Part shown: piece after piece, positions 21,067 through 33,530 of the stretch
Numbering within the stretch: position 1 is the stretch's first letter
Layout of the letters: each line of letters begins with the position of its first letter
DNA from: Megascapheus bottae
Taxonomy: Eukaryota; Chordata; Mammalia; Rodentia; Geomyidae
Reading direction: 5' to 3'
Length of the DNA stretch: 64,000 nucleotides
Assembly (NCBI GenBank): GCA_024803745.1
Contig: JANJXV010000263.1
Span: 645,001-709,000, forward strand
Position numbers and translations under genes: made by a program
Notes under the pieces: model-generated
What the model was told of the DNA's origin: nothing
Seen by the model: only the letters and a program-made list of their open reading frames with translations
Database searches by the model: none

Positions 21067-21072
21067 GGTAAG
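21067..21072. repeat. Right target-site duplication of the retrovirus
   Basis: GGTAAG immediately after the LTR terminal CA, identical to 17340-17345. Confidence 0.8.
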
Positions 21073-23490
21073 GGTAAGTGTTAGGGTTAGGGTTAGGAGA
21101 AGCGTAAGGGTTAGGGTTAGGGTTAGGGTTATGGGTTAGGGTTAGGGTTAGGGTTAGGGTTAGGGTTAGGGTAAGGGTAAGGGTTAGGGTTAGGATTGGG
21201 GTTAGGGTTAGGTTAAGGGTTAGGGTTAGGGTTACGGTTACGGTTAGGTTTAGGGTTATGGTTAGGGTAAGGGTAAGGATTAGGGTTGGGTTTAGGGTTA
21301 GATTTAGTGTTGTGGTTAAGGTTAGGGTTAGTGTAAGTGTTAGGGTTACATTAGGGTAAAGGTAAGGTTTTAGGTCAGGGTTAGGGTTAGGGTTAGGGTT
21401 AGGGTAAGGGCAAATGTAAGGGTTATGGTTAGGTTTAGGGTTAGGTTTAGGGTTAGTGTAATGGTAAGGTTTAGGGTTAGGGTAAGGGTTAGGGTTAGGT
21501 GGGGTTAGGGTAAGGGTAAGTGATAGGGATACGATGAGGGTTAGTTAAAGTGTAAGGGTTAGGGTTAGTTTTAGGGTTAGGTTTAGGGGTTAGGGTTATG
21601 GTTAGGGTTAGGGTTAGGGGTTAGGGTTAGTGTTAAGGTTAGGTTGAGGGTTAGGGTTAGGGTTAGGATAAGGGTTACTTTTAGGGTTAGGGTTAGGATT
21701 AGGGTTAGGGTAAGGGTAAGTGTTAGTGTTAGGGTTAGGGTTAGGGTAAGGGTTAGATTAGGGTTAGGGTTAGGTTTAGGGTTGGGGTTAAGATTAGGGT
21801 TAGAGTTAGGTTTAGGGTTTGGGCTAGGGTAAGTGTTAGGGTTAAGTTTAGGGTTAGGGTTAGGTTTAGGGTTAGTGTTAGGGTTAGGGTAAGCGTAAGG
21901 GTTAGGCTTAGGATTGGGGTTAGGGTTAGGGTAAGGGTTAGGGTTAGGTTTAGGGTTAGTGTTAGGTTACGGGTTACGGTTAGGGTAAGGATAAGGGTTA
22001 GGGTTAGCGTGAGGGTTAGGTTTAGTGTTGGGGTTAACGTTAGGGTTAGGGTAAGTGTTAGGATTAGGTTTAGGTTAAGGGTAAGGGTTAGGGGTAGGGG
22101 TAGGGTTAGGGTTAGGGTTAGGGTAAGGGTTAGGCTTAGGGTTAGGGTTAGGGTAGGTGTTAGGATAAGGGTAAGTGTTAGGGTTAGGGTTAGGGTTAGG
22201 ATAATGGTAAGGGTTAGGGTTGGGGTTAGGGTTAGTGGTTAGGGTTATGGTTATGGTTAGGGTTAGGGTAAAGGTTAGGTTTAGGGGTTAGGGGTAGGTT
22301 TACGGTAAGGCTTAGGGTCAGTGTTAGGGTTAGGGTTAGGGTAAAGTTTAGGGTTAGGGTTGGGGTTAGGGTAAGGGTTAGTGTTAGGTTTACATTTAGG
22401 TTAAGGGTAAGTGTTAGGGTTAGGGTTAGGATTAGAGTAAGGGTAAGGGTTAGGGGTAGGTTTAGGGTTAGGGATTAGGGTTAGGTTTAGGGTTATGTTG
22501 AGGGTTAGGGTTAGGGTAAGGTAAGTGTTACGGTAAGGGTTAGGGTTAGTGTTAGGTTTAGGGTAAGGGGAAGGGTTAGGGTTACGGTTACGGTTAGGTT
22601 TAGGGTTTGGTTTAGGATAAGGGTAAGGGTTAGGGTTAGGGTTATGGTTAAGGTTGAATTTAGGGTTAGGGTAAGGGTTAGCGTTAGGGATAGGGTAAGG
22701 ATTAGGGCTAGGTTTAGGGTTAGGGTTAGATTTGGGGTTAGGGTTAGGGTAAGGGTTAGTGTAATTGTAAGGGTTAGGGTTAGGGTAAGGGTTAGAGTTA
22801 GGTGTTAATGTTAGTGTTAGGGTTAGGTTAAGGGTTAGGGTTAGGGTTAGGTTTAGGATAAGGGTTAGGGTTAGAGTTAGGGTAAGTGTAAGTGTTAGGG
22901 GTTGGGTTAGGGTTAGGGTTAGTGTAAGGGTAAGGGTTATGTTTTGGTTTAGTGTTGGGGTGAAGGTTAGGGTTAGGGTTAGGGTTAGGGTTAGGGTTAG
23001 CGTTAGGATAACGGTTAGGTTTAGGGTTAGGGTAAGTGTAAGTGTTAGGGGTTGCGTTAGGGTTAGGGTTAGGGTAAATGTTAGGGTTAGGTTTAGGGTT
23101 AGGTTTAGGGTTGGGGTGAAGGTTAGGGTTAGGGTTAGGGTAAAGGTAAGGGTTAAGGTTAGGGTTAGGTTTAGGGTAAGTGTTAGGGTTAGGGTTAGTG
23201 TTAGGGTTAGGGCTAGGGTAAGGGTAAGGGTTAGGGTTAGTATTAGGGTTAGGTGTTAGGGTTAGGGTTAGGGTTAGGGTTAGGGTTATGTTTAGGGTTA
23301 GGGTTAGGATAAGGGTAAGGGTTAGGGTAAAGGGTAAGGGTTAGGGTTAGGGGTAGGGTTAGGGAAAGGGTAAGGGTTAGCGTTATGGTTAGGTTTAGGG
23401 TAAGGTTTTGGTTTAGGGTTAGGGTTAGGGTAAGCGGTAGGGTTAGGGTTAGGGTTAGCATTAAGGTTAGGGTTAGGGTTAGGGTAATGG
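21073..23490 (+). repeat. Degenerate TTAGGG satellite: block A tail, then partial block B
   Basis: The stretch 21300-21540 resembles a block A module (for example 4998-5220: GATTTAGTGTTGTGGTTAAG, then GGGTTATGGTTAGG), so the retrovirus seems to have split block A. From about 22230 to 22930 the sequence resembles 23760-24440 and 28785-29450 of block B at about 1.53 kb offset, so a partial unit precedes the two full ones. No gene is present. Confidence 0.85.
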
Positions 23491-26400
23491 TAAGTGTTAG
23501 GGTTAGGGTTAGGGTCACGGTTAGGGTTAGGGGTTAGGGTTAGTGTTAGGTTTAGGATTAGGGTTAGGGTAAGGATAAGAGTTAGGGTTAGGGATAGGGT
23601 TAGGATTAGCGTAAGGGTTAGGGTTAGGGTTATGGTTAATGTTAGGTTCAGGTTTAGGGTAAGGCTAAGGGTTAGGTTTAGGGTTAAGGTAGTGTTAGGG
23701 TAAGTGTTAGGGTTAGGATTAGGGTTAGGATAAGGGTAAGGGTTAGTTTTATGGTAAGGGTTAGTGGTTAGGGTTATGGTTATGGTTAGGGTTATGGTAA
23801 AGGTTAGGTTTAGGGGTTAGGGGTAGGTTTAGGGTAAGGCTTAGGGTCAGTGTTAGGGTTAGGGTTAGGGTAAGGGTTAGGGTTAGGGTTGGGGTTAGGG
23901 TAAGGATTAGTGTTAGGTTTAGGTTAATGGTAAGTGTTAGGGTTAGGATTAGGGTTAGGGTAAGGGTAAGGGTTAGGGGTAGGTTTAGGGTTAGGGATTA
24001 GGGTTAGGGTTAGGGTTATGTTGAGGGTTAGGGTTAGGGTAAGGTAAGTGTTAGGGTAAGGGTTAGGGTTAGGTTTAGTTTTAGGGTAAGGGGAAGGGTT
24101 AGGGTTAGGGTTAGGGTTAGGTTTAGGGTTTGGTTTAGGATAAGGGTAAGGGTTAGGGTTAGGTTTAGGGTTAGGGTTAAGGTTGAATTTAGGGTTAGGG
24201 TAAGGGTTAGCGTTAGGAATAGGGTAAGGATTAGGGCTAGGTTTAGGGTTAGGGTTAGAGTTAGGGTTAGTGTTAGGGTAAGGGTTAGGTTAATTGTAAG
24301 GGTTAGGGTTAGGGTTAGGGTTAGGGTAAGGGTTAGAGTTAGGTGTTAGGGTTAGTGTTAGGGTTAGGTTAAGGGTTAGGGTTAGGGTTAGGTTTAGGAT
24401 AAGGGTTAGGGTTAGAGTTAGGGTAAGTGTAAGTGTTAGGGGTTGGGTTATGGTTAGGGTTAGGGTTAGGGTTAGGGTTAGGTTTTGGTTTAGTGTTGGG
24501 GTGAAGGTTAGGGTTAGGGTTAGGGTTAGAGATAGGGTTAGGTTTAGGGTAAGGGTTAGGGTAATTGTAAGGGTTAGGGTTAGGGTTAGGGTTAGGGAAA
24601 GGGTTAGAGTTAGGTTTTAGGGTTAGTGTTAGGGTTAGGTTAAGGGTTAGGGTTAGTGTTAGCATTAGGATAAGGGTTAGGTTTAAGGTTAGGGTTAGGG
24701 TTAGATTTAGGATAAGGGTTAGGGTTAGAGTTAGGGTAAGTGTAAGTGTTAGGGGTTGGGTTACGGTTAGGGTTAGGGTAAGGGTGAGGGTTAGGTTTTG
24801 GTTTAGTGTTGGGGTGAAGGTTAGGGTTAGGGTTAGGGTTAGGGTTAGAGATAGGGTTAGGGTTAGGGTAAGGGTTAGGGTAATTGTAAGGATTAGGGTT
24901 AGGGTTAGGGTTAGGGAAAGGGTTAGAGTTAGGTGTTAGGGTTAGTGTTAGGGTTAGGTTAAGGGTTAGGGTTAGGGTTAGCGTTAGGATAAGGGTTAGG
25001 TTTAGGGTTAGGGTAAGTGTAAGTGTTAGGGGTTGCGTTAGGGTTAGGGTTAGGGTAAATGTTAGGGTTAGGTTTAGGGTTAGGTTTAGGTTTGGGATGA
25101 AGGTTAGGGTTAGGGTTAGGGTAAAGTTAAGGGTTAGGGTTAGGTTTAGGGTCACGGTTAGGGTTAGGGGTTAGGGTTAGTGTTAGGTTTACTGTTATGG
25201 TTATGGTAAGGGTAAGGGTTAGAGTTAGGATTAGGGTTAGGTTTAGATTTGGGTTAGAGTAAGGGTTAGGGTTAAGGTTAGGGTTAGGGTTAAGGTTAGG
25301 TGTAGGGTTAGGGTTAGGGTTAGGGTAAGGTTAAGGTCTAGGTTTAGGATTAGGGTTAGGGTTAGGGTTAGGGTAATGGTTAGGGTTAGGGTTAGGGTTA
25401 GGTTTAGGGTTGGGGTGAATGTTAGCGTTAGGTTTAGGGTAAGGGTAAGGGTTAGGTTTAGGGTTAGGGTTATTGAAAGGGTAAGGGTTAGGGTTATGGT
25501 GAGGATTAGGGTAAGGATTAAGGTTAGGTTTAGGGTTAGGGTAAGAGGTACTGTTAGGGTTAGTGTTAGCATTAAGGTTAGGGTTAGGGTTAGGGTTAGG
25601 GTAAGGGTAAGTGCTAGGGTTAAGTTTAGGGTCACGGTTAGGGTTAGGGGTTAGGGCTAGTGTTTGGTTTAGGCTTAGGGTTAGGGTAAGGATAAGAGTT
25701 AGGGTTAGGGATAGGGTTAGGATTAGGGTAAGGGTTAGGGTTAGGGTTAGAGTTATAGTTAAGTTTAGGGTCAGGGTTAGGGTAAGGGTAAATGTTAGGT
25801 TTAGGGTTAGGGTAGGGTTAGAGTAAGTGTTAGGGTTAGGGTTAGGCTTAGGGTTAGGGTTAGGGTAAGGGTAAGGGTTAGGTTTAAGGTTAGGGTTAGG
25901 GTTAGGTTTACGGTTAGGGTTAGGTTAAGTGTAAGGGTTAGGGTTAGGTTTAGGGGTATGGTAAGGGTAAGGGTTAGGTTTAGGTTTTGGGTTAGGTTTA
26001 GAGTTAGGGTTAGGGTAAGGATAAGGGTTAGGTTTAAGGTTAGGGCTAGGGTTAGGGTTAAGGTTAGGGTTAGGGTGAGGGTAAGCGTAAGGGTTAGTGT
26101 TAGGTTTACTGTTATGGTTATCGTAAGGGTAAGGGTTAGAGTTAGGATTAGGGTTAGGTTTAGGGTTACTGTTAGGGTTAGGGTTAGGGTAAGGGTAAGG
26201 GTTAGGGTTAAGGTTAGGGTTAGGGTTAGGTTTAGGGTTAGGGTTAGGGTAAGGTTAAGGGCTAGGTTTAGGATTAGGTTTAGGGTTACGATAATGGTTA
26301 GGGTTAGGGTTAGGGTTAGGTTTAGGGTTAGGGTTAGGGTTAGGGTAAGGGTAAGGGTTAGGGTTAGGGTTAGGGTTAGGTTTAGGGTTGGGTTTTAATC

Positions 26401-27685
26401 TTAGGTTTAGAGTTAGGGTAAGGGTTAGGATTAGGGTTAGGGTTAGGGTAAGAGTTATGGTTAGGTATAGGTTTAGGGTTACAGTTAGGGTTAGGGTTAG
26501 GGTAAAGGTATGTGTTAGGGTTAGGGTTAGGGTTAGGTTTAAGCTTAGTGTTAGGGTTACCGTTAGGGTAAGGTTTATTGTTAGGCTTAGGGTTAAGGTA
26601 AGGGTAAGGGTTACTGTTAGGGTTAGGGTTAGGGTTAGGTTTAGGGTAAGGGTTAGGGTTAGGTTTAGGGTAAGGGTAAGGTTTAGGGTTAGGGTTAGGG
26701 TTTGGGTTAGGATAAGGGTAAGGGTTAGTGTTAGGTTTAGGTTTAGGGTAAGTGTAAGGGTTAGGGTTAGGGTTAGAGTTAGGGTAAGGGTTAGGTTTAG
26801 GGTTAGGGTTAGGATTAGGGTAGGCGTTAGGGTAAGGGTTAGTGTTAGGGTTTGGGTTAGGTTTAGGATAAGGGTAAGGGTTAGGGTTAGGGTTATGGTT
26901 AGGGTTATGGGTTAGCGTTAGGGTTGGGTTAGGGTTAGGTTAAGGGTTAGGGTTAGGGTTAGGGTAAGGTTTAAAGTTAGGTTTACGGTTTGGTTAAAGG
27001 TGAGGGTTAGGGTTAGGCTTAGGTTTAGGGTTAGGTTAAGGGTTAGGGTTAGGGTTAAGGTAAGTGTTAGGGTTAGGGCTACGAATAGGGTTAGTGTTAA
27101 GGTAAGGGTTAGGGATAGGGTGAGGGTTAGGGTTAGGTTTAGGGTTAGTGTTAGGGTAAGGATAAGGGTTAGGATTAGGGTTAGTGTTAGGTTTAGTGTT
27201 CGGGTTAAGGTTAGGGTTAGGGTAACGGTTAGTGTTAGGTTTAGGGTTAGGTTTAGGGTTACGGTTAGGGTTAGGGTTAGGATTAGTGTAAGGGTATTTG
27301 TTAGGTATGTGTTAGGGTTAGGGTTAGGGTTAGCGTTAGGGTAAGGGTAAGGGTAAAGTTTAGGGTTAGAGTTATGGTTAAGGTAAGGGTAATGGTTAGG
27401 GTTAAGTTTGGGGTTAGATTTAGGGTAAGGGTTAGGGTTAGGTTTAGAGTAAGATTTAGGTTTAGGGTTAGGCTTAGGGTTAGGGATAGGATAAGGGTAA
27501 GTTTTAGGGTTAGGGTTAGGGTAAAGGTTAGGATTAGGGTTAGGGTTAGGGTAGGGTTTAGGGTAAGGGTAAAGGTAGGGTTAGTGTTAGGTTTAGGGTT
27601 AGGGTTAGGTTAAGGGTAAGGGTTAGAGATACGGTTAGGTTTAGGGTTAGGGTTAGGTTAAGGGTAAGGGTTAGAGATACGGTTA

Positions 27686-27719
<34 letters not shown>

Positions 27720-28515
27720 AAGGGTCAGGGTTAGGGTTAGGGTTAGGGTAAGGGTAAGGGTAAGGGTTAGAAATAGAGTTAGGGTTAGGGTTAAGGATAG
27801 GGTTAGGGTTAGTGTTAGGGTTACGGTTAGGTTTAGGGTTAGGGTTAGGGTAAGGGTTAGGGTTAGCATAAGGGTTAGGTTTAGAGTTAGGCTTTGGGTA
27901 AGGATAAGGGATAGGTTTAGGGTTAGGGTAAGGGTAAGTGTTAGGGTTAGGGTTAGCGTTAGGGTTATGGTTAGGGTTAGGGTTGGGGTTAAGTTTAGGG
28001 TTACGGTTAGGGTAAGGGTAAGGGTTAGGGTTAGATTTCGGGTTAAGGTAAGAGTAAGGGTTGGGTTATGGTTTGGGTAAGGTTTAGGGTTAGGGTTAGG
28101 TGTAGGGTATTGGTTAGGGTAAGTGTTAGGGTTAGGGTTAGCGTTAGGATAAGGGTATGGGTTAGGGTTAGGGTTAGGATAATAGTTACGGTTACGGTTA
28201 GGGTTAGAGTTAGGTTAAGTGTAAGTTTTAGGGTTAGGGTTAGGTTTAGGGTAAGGGTTAGGGTTAGCGTGGGGTTACGTTTAGCGTTAGGGTTAGGGTA
28301 AGCCTAAGGGTTAGGGTTAGGGTTAAGGTTTGGGTAAGTGTAAGGGTTAGGGTTAGGGTTAGGGTTAAGGTTAGGGTTAGGGTTAGGGTTAGGATTAGTG
28401 TTAGGTTTAGGGTTAGGGTTAGGGTTAGGGTAAGGGTTAGGTTTAGGGTTAGGGTTAGCATTAAGTTTAGGGTTACGGTAAGGTTAAGGGTTAGGGTTAG
28501 GTTTAGGGTAATGGT
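23491..28515 (+). repeat. Satellite block B unit 1 (about 5.0 kb)
   Basis: Matches 28516-33530 at offsets of 5024, 5018, 5001, 5007, then 5078 and 5030, so indels are small. It carries three GTCACGG anchors at 23514, 25151 and 25631. Near 27610-27700 a 48-bp segment containing GGTTAGAGATACGGTTAGG is present twice in tandem, but only once in unit 2. No gene is present. Confidence 0.9.
24353..25060 (+). repeat. Internal ~0.3 kb triplication within block B unit 1
   Basis: A subunit ending in AAGTGTTAGGGGTTG occurs near 24437, 24751 and 25027 (spacing about 314 and 276 bp). Similar pieces lie near 22890 and 23045. The same triplet is in unit 2 near 29455, 29769 and 30046, so it predates duplication of the 5.0 kb unit. 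Confidence 0.7.
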
Positions 28516-31500
28516 AAGTGTTAGGGTTAGGGTTAGGGTCACGGTTAGGGTTAGGGGTTAGGGTTAGTGTTAGGTTTAGGATTAGGGTTAGGGTAAGGAT
28601 AAGAGTTAGGGTTAGGGATAGGGTTAGGATTAGCGTAAGGGTTAGGGTTAGGGTTATGGTTAATGTTAGGTTCAGGTTTAGGGTAAGGCTAAGGGTTAGG
28701 TTTAGGGTTAAGGTAGTGTTAGGGTAAGTGTTAGGGTTAGGGTTAGGGTTAGGATAAGGGTAAGGGTTAGTTGTATGGTAAGGGTTAGTGGTTAGGGTTA
28801 TGGTTATGGTTAGGGTTATGGTAAAGGTTAGGTTTAGGGGTTAGGGGTAGGTTTAGGGTAAGGCTTAGGGTCAGTGTTAGGGTTAGGGTTAGGGTAAGGG
28901 TTAGGGTTAGGGTTGGGGTTAGGGTAAGGATTAGTGTTAGGTTTAGGTTAATGGTAAGTGTTAGGGTTAGGATTAGGGTTAGGGTAAGGGTAAGGGTTAG
29001 GGGTAGGTTTAGGGTTAGGGATTAGGGTTAGGGTTAGGGTTATGTTGAGGGTTAGGGTTAGGGTAAGGTAAGTGTTAGGGTAAGGGTTAGGGTTAGGTTT
29101 AGTTTTAGGGTAAGGGTAAGGGTTAGGGTTAGGGTTAGGGTTAGGTTTAGGGTTTGGTTTAGGATAAGGGTAAGGGTTAGGGTTAGGTTTAGGGTTAGGG
29201 TTAAGGTTGAATTTAGGGTTAGGGTAAGGGTTAGCGTTAGGAATAGGGTAAGGATTAGGGCTAGGTTTAGGGTTAGGGTTAGAGTTAGGGTTAGTGTTAG
29301 GGTAAGGGTTAGGTTAATTGTAAGTGTTAGGGTTAGGGTTAGGGTAAGGGTTAGAGTTAGGTGTTAGGGTTAGTGTTAGGGTTAGGTTAAGGGTTAGGGT
29401 TAGGGTTAGGTTTAGGATAAGGGTTAGGGTTAGAGTTAGGGTAAGTGTAAGTGTTAGGGGTTGGGTTATGGTTAGGGTTAGGGTTAGGGTTAGGGTTAGG
29501 TTTTGGTTTAGTGTTGGGGTGAAGGTTAGGGTTAGGGTTAGGGTTAGAGATAGGGTTAGGTTTAGAGTAAGGGTTAGGGTAATTGTAAGGGTTAGGGTTA
29601 GGGTTAGGGTTAGGGAAAGGGTTAGAGTTAGGTTTTAGGGTTAGTGTTAGGGTTAGGTTAAGGGTTAGGGTTAGTGTTAGCATTAGGATAAGGGTTAGGT
29701 TTAAGGTTAGGGTTAGGGTTAGATTTAGGATAAGGGTTAGGGTTAGAGTTAGGGTAAGTGTAAGTGTTAGGGGTTGGGTTACGGTTAGGGTTAGGGTAAG
29801 GGTGAGGGTTAGGTTTTGGTTTAGTGTTGGGGTGAAGGTTAGGGTTAGGGTTAGGGTTAGGGTTAGAGATAGGGTTAGGGTTAGGGTAAGGGTTAGGGTA
29901 ATTGTAAGGATTAGGGTTAGGGTTAGGGTTAGGGAAAGGGTTAGAGTTAGGTGTTAGGGTTAGTGTTAGGGTTAGGTTAAGGGTTAGGGTTAGGGTTAGC
30001 GTTAGGATAAGGGTTAGGTTTAGGGTTAGGGTAAGTGTAAGTGTTAGGGGTTGCGTTAGGGTTAGGGTTAGGGTAAATGTTAGGGTTAGGTTTAGGGTTA
30101 GGTTTAGGTTTGGGATGAAGGTTAGGGTTAGGGTTAGGGTAAAGTTAAGGGTTAGGGTTAGGTTTAGGGTCACGATTAGGGTTAGGGGTTAGGGTTAGTG
30201 TTAGGTTTACTGTTATGGTTATGGTAAGGGTAAGGGTTAGAGTTAGGATTAGGGTTAGGTTTAGGGTTAGGGTAAGAGTAAGGGTTAGGGTTAAGGTTAG
30301 GGTTAGGGTTAGGGTTAGGTGTAGGGTTAGGGTTAGGGTTAGGGTAAGGTTAAGGTCTAGGTTTAGGATTAGGGTTAGGGTAATGGTTAGGGTTAGGGTT
30401 AGGGTTAGGTTTAGGGTTGGGGTGAATGTTAGGGTTAGGTTTAGGGTAAGGGTAAGGGTTAGGTTTAGGGTTAGGGTTATTGAAAGGGTAAGGGTTAGGG
30501 TTATGGTGAGGATTAGGGTAAGGATTAAGGTTAGGTTTAGGGTTAGGGTAAGAGGTACTGTTAGGGTTAGTGTTAGCATTAAGGTTAGGGTTAGGGTTAG
30601 GGTAAGGGTAAGTGCTAGGGTTAAGTTTAGGGTCACGGTTAGGGTTAGGGGTTAGGGCTAGTGTTTGGTTTAGGCTTAGGGTTAGGGTAAGGATAAGAGT
30701 TAGGGTTAGGGATAGGGTTAGGATTAGGGTAAGGGTTAGGGTTAGGGTTAGAGTTATAGTTAAGTTTAGGGTCAGGGTTAGGGTAAGGGTAAATGTTAGG
30801 TTTAGGGTTAGGGTAGGGTTAGAGTAAGTGTTAGGGTTAGGGTTAGGCTTAGGGTTAGGGTTAGGGTAAGGGTAAGGGTTAGGTTTAAGGTTAGGGTTAG
30901 GGTTAGGTTTACGGTTAGGGTTAGGTTAAGTGTAAGGGTTAGGGTTAGGTTTAGGGGTATGGTAAGGGTAAGGGTTAGGTTTAGGTTTTGGGTTAGGTTT
31001 AGAGTTAGGGTTAGGGTAAGGATAAGGGTTAGGTTTAAGGTTAGGGCTAGGGTTAGGGTTAGGGTTAAGGTTAGGGTTAGGGTGAGGGTAAGCGTAAGGG
31101 TTAGTGTTAGGTTTACTGTTATGGTTATCGTAAGGGTAAGGGTTAGAGTTAGGATTAGGGTTAGGTTTAGGGTTACTGTTAGGGTTAGGGTTAGGGTAAG
31201 GGTAAGGGTTAGGGTTAAGGTTAGGGTTAGGGTTAGGTTTAGGGTTAGGGTTAGGGTAAGGTTAAGGGCTAGGTTTAGGATTAGGTTTAGGGTTACGATA
31301 ATGGTTAGGGTTAGGGTTAGGATTAGGTTTAGGGTTAGGGTTAGGGTTAGGGTAAGGGTAAGGGTTAGGGTTAGGGTTAGGGTTAGGTTTAGGGTTGGGT
31401 TTTAATCTTAGGTTTAGAGTTAGGGTAAGGGTTAGGATTAGGGTTAGGGTTAGGGTAAGAGTTATGGTTAGGTTTAGGTTTAGGGTTACAGTTAGGGTTA

Positions 31501-32715
31501 GGGTTAGGGTAAAGGTATGTGTTAGGGTTAGGGTTAGGGTTAGGTTTAAGCTTAGTGTTAGGGTTACCGTTAGGGTAAGGTTTATTGTTAGGCTTAGGGT
31601 TAAGGTAAGGGTAAGGGTTACTGTTAGGGTTAGGGTTAGGGTTAGGTTTAGGGTAAGGGTTAGGGTTAGGTTTAGGGTAAGGGTAAGGTTTAGGGTTAGG
31701 GTTAGGGTTTGGGTTAGGATAAGGGTAAGGGTTAGTGTTAGGTTTAGGTTTAGGGTAAGTGTAAGGGTTAGGGTTAGGGTTAGAGTTAGGGTAAGGGTTA
31801 GGTTTAGGGTTAGGGTTAGGATTAGGGTAGGCGTTAGGGTAAGGGTTAGTGTTAGGGTTTGGGTTACGGTTAGGATAAGGGTAAGGGTTAGGGTTAGGGT
31901 TATGGTTAGGGTTATGGGTTAGCGTTAGGGTTGGGTTAGGGTTAGGTTAAGGGTTAGGGTTAGGGTTAGGGTAAGGTTTAAAGTTAGGTTTACGGTTTGG
32001 TTAAAGGTGAGGGTTAGGGTTAGGCTTCGGTTTAGGGTTAGGTTAAGGGTTAGGGTTAGGGTTAAGTAAGTGTTAGGGTTAGGGTTAGGGTAAGGTTTAG
32101 GGTTAGGGTTAGGGTTAGGGTTAGGGTTAGGGTTATGGTAATTGTAAGGTTTAGGGTTACGAATAGGGTTAGTGTTAAGGTAAGGGTTAGGGATAGGGTG
32201 AGGGTTAGGGTTAGGTTTAGGGTTAGTGTTAGGGTAAGGATAAGGGTTAGGATTAGGGTTAGTGTTAGGTTTAGTGTTGGGGTTAAGGTTAGGGTTAGGG
32301 TAACGGTTAGTGTTAGGTTTAGGGTTAGGTTTAGGGTTACGGTTAGGGTTAGGGTTAGGATTAGTGTAAGGGTATTTGTTAGGTATGTGTTAGCGTTAGG
32401 GTTAGGGTTAGCGTTAGGGTAAGGGTAAGGGTAAAGTTTAGGGTTAGAGTTATGGTTAAGGTAAGGGTAATGGTTAGGGTTAAGTTTGGGGTTAGATTTA
32501 GGGTAAGGGTTAGGGTTAGGTTTAGAGTAAGATTTAGGTTTAGGGTTAGGCTTAGGGTTAGGGATAGGATAAGGGTAAGTTTTAGGGTTAGGGTTAGGGT
32601 AAAGGTTAGGATTAGGGTTAGGGTTAGGGTAGGGTTTAGGGTAAGGGTAAAGGTAGGGTTAGTGTTAGGTTTAGGGTTAGGGTTAGGTTAAGGGTAAGGG
32701 TTAGAGATACGGTTA

Positions 32716-32749
<34 letters not shown>

Positions 32750-33530
32750 AAGGGTCAGGGTTAGGGTTAGGGTTAGGGTAAGGGTAAGGGTAAGGGTTAG
32801 AAATAGAGTTAGGGTTAGGGTTAAGGATAGGGTTAGGGTTAGTGTTAGGGTTACGGTTAGGTTTAGGGTTAGGGTTAGGGTAAGGGTTAGGGTTAGCATA
32901 AGGGTTAGGTTTAGAGTTAGGCTTTGGGTAAGGATAAGGGATAGGTTTAGGGTTAGGGTAAGGGTAAGTGTTAGGGTTAGGGTTAGCGTTAGGGTTATGG
33001 TTAGGGTTAGGGTTGGGGTTAAGTTTAGGGTTACGGTTAGGGTAAGGGTAAGGGTTAGGGTTAGATTTCGGGTTAAGGTAAGAGTAAGGGTTGGGTTATG
33101 GTTTGGGTAAGGTTTAGGGTTAGGGTTAGGTGTAGGGTATTGGTTAGGGTAAGTGTTAGGGTTAGGGTTAGCGTTAGGATAAGGGTATGGGTTAGGGTTA
33201 GGGTTAGGATAATAGTTACGGTTAGGGTTAGGGTTAGAGTTAGGTTAAGTGTAAGTTTTAGGGTTAGGGTTAGGTTTAGGGTAAGGGTTAGGGTTAGCGT
33301 GGGGTTACGTTTAGCGTTAGGGTTAGGGTAAGCCTAAGGGTTAGGGTTAGGGTTAAGGTTTGGGTAAGTGTAAGGGTTAGGGTTAGGGTTAGGGTTAAGG
33401 TTAGGGTTAGGGTTAGGGTTAGGATTAGTGTTAGGTTTAGGGTTAGGGTTAGGGTTAGGGTAAGGGTTAGGTTTAGGGTTAGGGTTAGCATTAAGTTTAG
33501 GGTTACGGTAAGGTTAAGGGTTAGGTTTAG
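28516..33530 (+). repeat. Satellite block B unit 2 (about 5.0 kb)
   Basis: Second copy of the 5.0 kb unit. GTCACGG-type anchors are at 28538, 30169 and 30632. Long runs are identical to unit 1. Its last ~2 kb also match part of the block C units, for example 31467 with 34362. Confidence 0.9.
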
